A program made the position numbers and the translations under genes. From Pseudomonadota bacterium (lineage in GTDB: Bacteria; Pseudomonadota; Gammaproteobacteria; CAMYNG01): DNA of 7,611 bases. Location of the stretch: NCBI GenBank assembly GCA_020347585.1, contig CP070733.1, positions 1,944,466 to 1,952,076 on the forward strand, written 5' to 3'. The notes beneath the pieces were generated by a model. It was not told the origin of the DNA and ran no database searches. It saw only the letters and a program-made list of their open reading frames with translations. Below are positions 6,473-7,611 of this stretch, one piece after another (within the stretch, counting starts at the first letter, position 1; every line of letters starts with the position of its first letter).

Positions 6473-7180
6473 ATGAACTGTCGCTATCTACTGGCCGTAT
6501 TGCTCGCCCTGCTTGCCTCAGCACCCGTTGCCGCGGCGGATCCACCGAAGGAGTCGGAACCGGCTATCACGGTAGGCGGTGAGGGAACCATAACCGTGGC
6601 CCCCGACACCGCACATGTGGATGTCGGTGTCATTTCCGAAGCGGCAAAGGCCTCCGCCGCACTGACGGACAACAACCGCGCCATGGAACGGCTGTTTGAT
6701 ACGCTCGCCGCTTTCGAAATCGACCGGCGAGACCTGCAGACACGCAGCTTCAACGTCCACCCCCGCTACCAACCCACCGCGCAGGGCGAAGAACCGAAAA
6801 TCAGCGGCTACCGGGTCACCAACCAGGTGACGGTGACCATGCGCAAGATCGAAGGCCTCGGCAAGTTGATCGATGCACTGGTGGGGCAAGGCGCCAACCG
6901 CGTGGGCGGCATTCGCTTCGCAGTCGCTGACCCGACAGCTCTGCTGGACAAGGCCCGGGCGGTAGCGGTCGAGGATGCGCGGCGCCGCGCCGGAGTCTTT
7001 GCCCGCGCCGCGGGCCTCAAGCTTGGCAGGGTGGTGTTCGTGCGCGAACGCAGCGCGCCACCACCGATGCCGCTGCGTCCGCGAGCTGCAATGATGCACG
7101 CCGAGAGCGCAGTTCCGGTAGCTAGCGGCGAACTGCAGTTGCGCGTCCACGTCACGGCCGGCTTTGCGGCTGGTGGCTAG
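6473..7180 (+). CDS. Periplasmic SIMPL-domain (DUF541, YggE-like) protein
   Basis: This is a secreted protein of 235 residues. A Sec signal peptide spans about 1-22, with hydrophobic core LLAVLLALLASA and cleavage near VAAA. The rest is one SIMPL/DUF541 domain, about 30-230. Its family marks are ITVGGEGTITVAPDTAHVDVGV at the start (quoted here as the segment at about 31-52), a middle stretch with DLQTRSFNVHPRY and GYRVTNQVTVTMR, then the conserved turn VGGIRFAVAD and the AVEDARRRAGVFARAAGLKLG helix. The ATG has GGAG at 6461-6464 with 8-base spacing. Members such as E. coli YggE are linked to stress tolerance, but the molecular activity is not established. It stands alone between a terminator and a 153-base gap, so a link to the sortase system is only positional. 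Confidence 0.88.
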   Translation: MNCRYLLAVLLALLASAPVAAADPPKESEPAITVGGEGTITVAPDTAHVDVGVISEAAKASAALTDNNRAMERLFDTLAAFEIDRRDLQTRSFNVHPRYQPTAQGEEPKISGYRVTNQVTVTMRKIEGLGKLIDALVGQGANRVGGIRFAVADPTALLDKARAVAVEDARRRAGVFARAAGLKLGRVVFVRERSAPPPMPLRPRAAMMHAESAVPVASGELQLRVHVTAGFAAGG

Positions 7181-7333
7181 TCGACCCCACGCGGGTACCG
7201 GAACCGTGCCCTTGTACCAATAAATATCTCCGGTGTAGACTTGGACACGCTTTTCAATGAACGCCACCCGACACAGGGCGGCGCTGACGATGGAAGTTCT
7301 CCATTACACACAAGCCGAGATTTGCCTTTCTGC
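7181..7333 (+). promoter_or_regulatory. Intergenic leader before the FHA gene, with a weak promoter candidate
   Basis: These 153 bases hold no convincing gene. TTGTAC at 7212-7217 with TAGACT at 7236-7241 (18-base spacing), next to an AT-rich TAAATAT stretch, is the best sigma70-like pair I can see. No terminator with a T-run is visible after the SIMPL gene, so read-through into the next gene is possible. Confidence 0.3.
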
Positions 7334-7611
7334 ATGTATAGAATTGTCATCACCTGCGAAGACGCGAAGGTCGACGAGATCGTCGTCACGCACGATCCCG
7401 TGACAATCGGACGGACCTCGGACAACGATATCCGCATCGATGACACCACGGTCAGCGGTCACCACGCGCGGTTCGTGACAGAGGACGGTATCGTCTACAT
7501 CGAAGACCTGGACAGTACCAATGGCACCTACGTCAACGGAGCGCCGGTGGCCGAGCGTGCCTTGTCCAATGGTGATGTAATCGTCATCGGCACCCATAAG
7601 CTCCGGTATCG
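7334..7611 (+). CDS. FHA-domain protein, N-terminal 92 residues, cut by window edge
   Basis: This is the start of a protein with an N-terminal forkhead-associated domain, which binds phosphothreonine peptides in the cytoplasm. The frame from the ATG at 7334 (MYRIVITCEDAK) stays open to the right edge. All core FHA residues are present: G26 and R27 (TIGR), DNDIRIDD at 30-37, S41 and H44 (VSGHHA), then DLDSTNGTYVNG at 58-69 with N63, G64 and N68. There is no signal peptide. The ribosome binding site is weak, and the frame is open some way upstream (an in-frame TTG lies at 7322), so the exact start is uncertain. Such proteins often continue into further domains or membrane segments and lie beside Ser/Thr kinases, phosphatases or secretion genes; the missing part decides which. 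Confidence 0.85.
   Translation, partial: MYRIVITCEDAKVDEIVVTHDPVTIGRTSDNDIRIDDTTVSGHHARFVTEDGIVYIEDLDSTNGTYVNGAPVAERALSNGDVIVIGTHKLRY

Noticed and set aside
6518..7267. Long minus-strand open frame of 249 codons opposite the SIMPL gene
   Set aside because: Shadow of a clear SIMPL protein with signal peptide on the other strand; its translation has no family features.

Overview
The window carries almost all of a Gram-negative 'proteobacterial dedicated sortase' (Pds) locus. The DNA is GC-rich (roughly 60%, judged by eye). The genes match families described mainly in marine and aquatic Proteobacteria, so the source is most likely a gammaproteobacterium or close relative; genus cannot be told from the sequence. 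All calls rest on reading the translations and motifs; no search was run.

Left part, minus strand (1-2404). A target protein with signal peptide, VIT domain, VWA domain and a C-terminal LPQTA sorting signal is followed, with a 4-base ATGA overlap, by the N-terminal 86 residues of a class GN sortase that runs off the window's left edge. The two form a translationally coupled enzyme/substrate pair.

Middle (2405-2649). A 245-base divergent region separates the minus-strand pair from the plus-strand regulators and should hold promoters for both directions. It contains an AT-rich patch and a small inverted repeat but no convincing consensus promoter.

Right part, plus strand. An OmpR-type response regulator (2650-3342, PdsR) overlaps by 16 bases a 722-residue sensor histidine kinase (3327-5495, PdsS), whose periplasmic part contains a CBM9/DOMON-like carbohydrate-binding-type fold. 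After a 151-base gap with a hairpin comes a lipoprotein with an OmpA-type peptidoglycan-binding domain (5647-6315, PdsO), closed by a strong intrinsic terminator (6337-6372). Outside that unit lie a periplasmic SIMPL/DUF541 protein (6473-7180) and the start of an FHA-domain protein (7334 to the right edge).

Inferred working model: PdsS senses an envelope or extracellular ligand and signals PdsR. PdsR controls the divergent target-sortase operon and perhaps pdsO. The sortase cleaves the target at LPQTA and joins it to an unknown acceptor, and PdsO may link the outer membrane to peptidoglycan at the site of display. The acceptor, the purpose of the VIT-VWA protein and the signal sensed are not known to me and are the open questions here. 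No mobile element, CRISPR array, tRNA or rRNA was seen.
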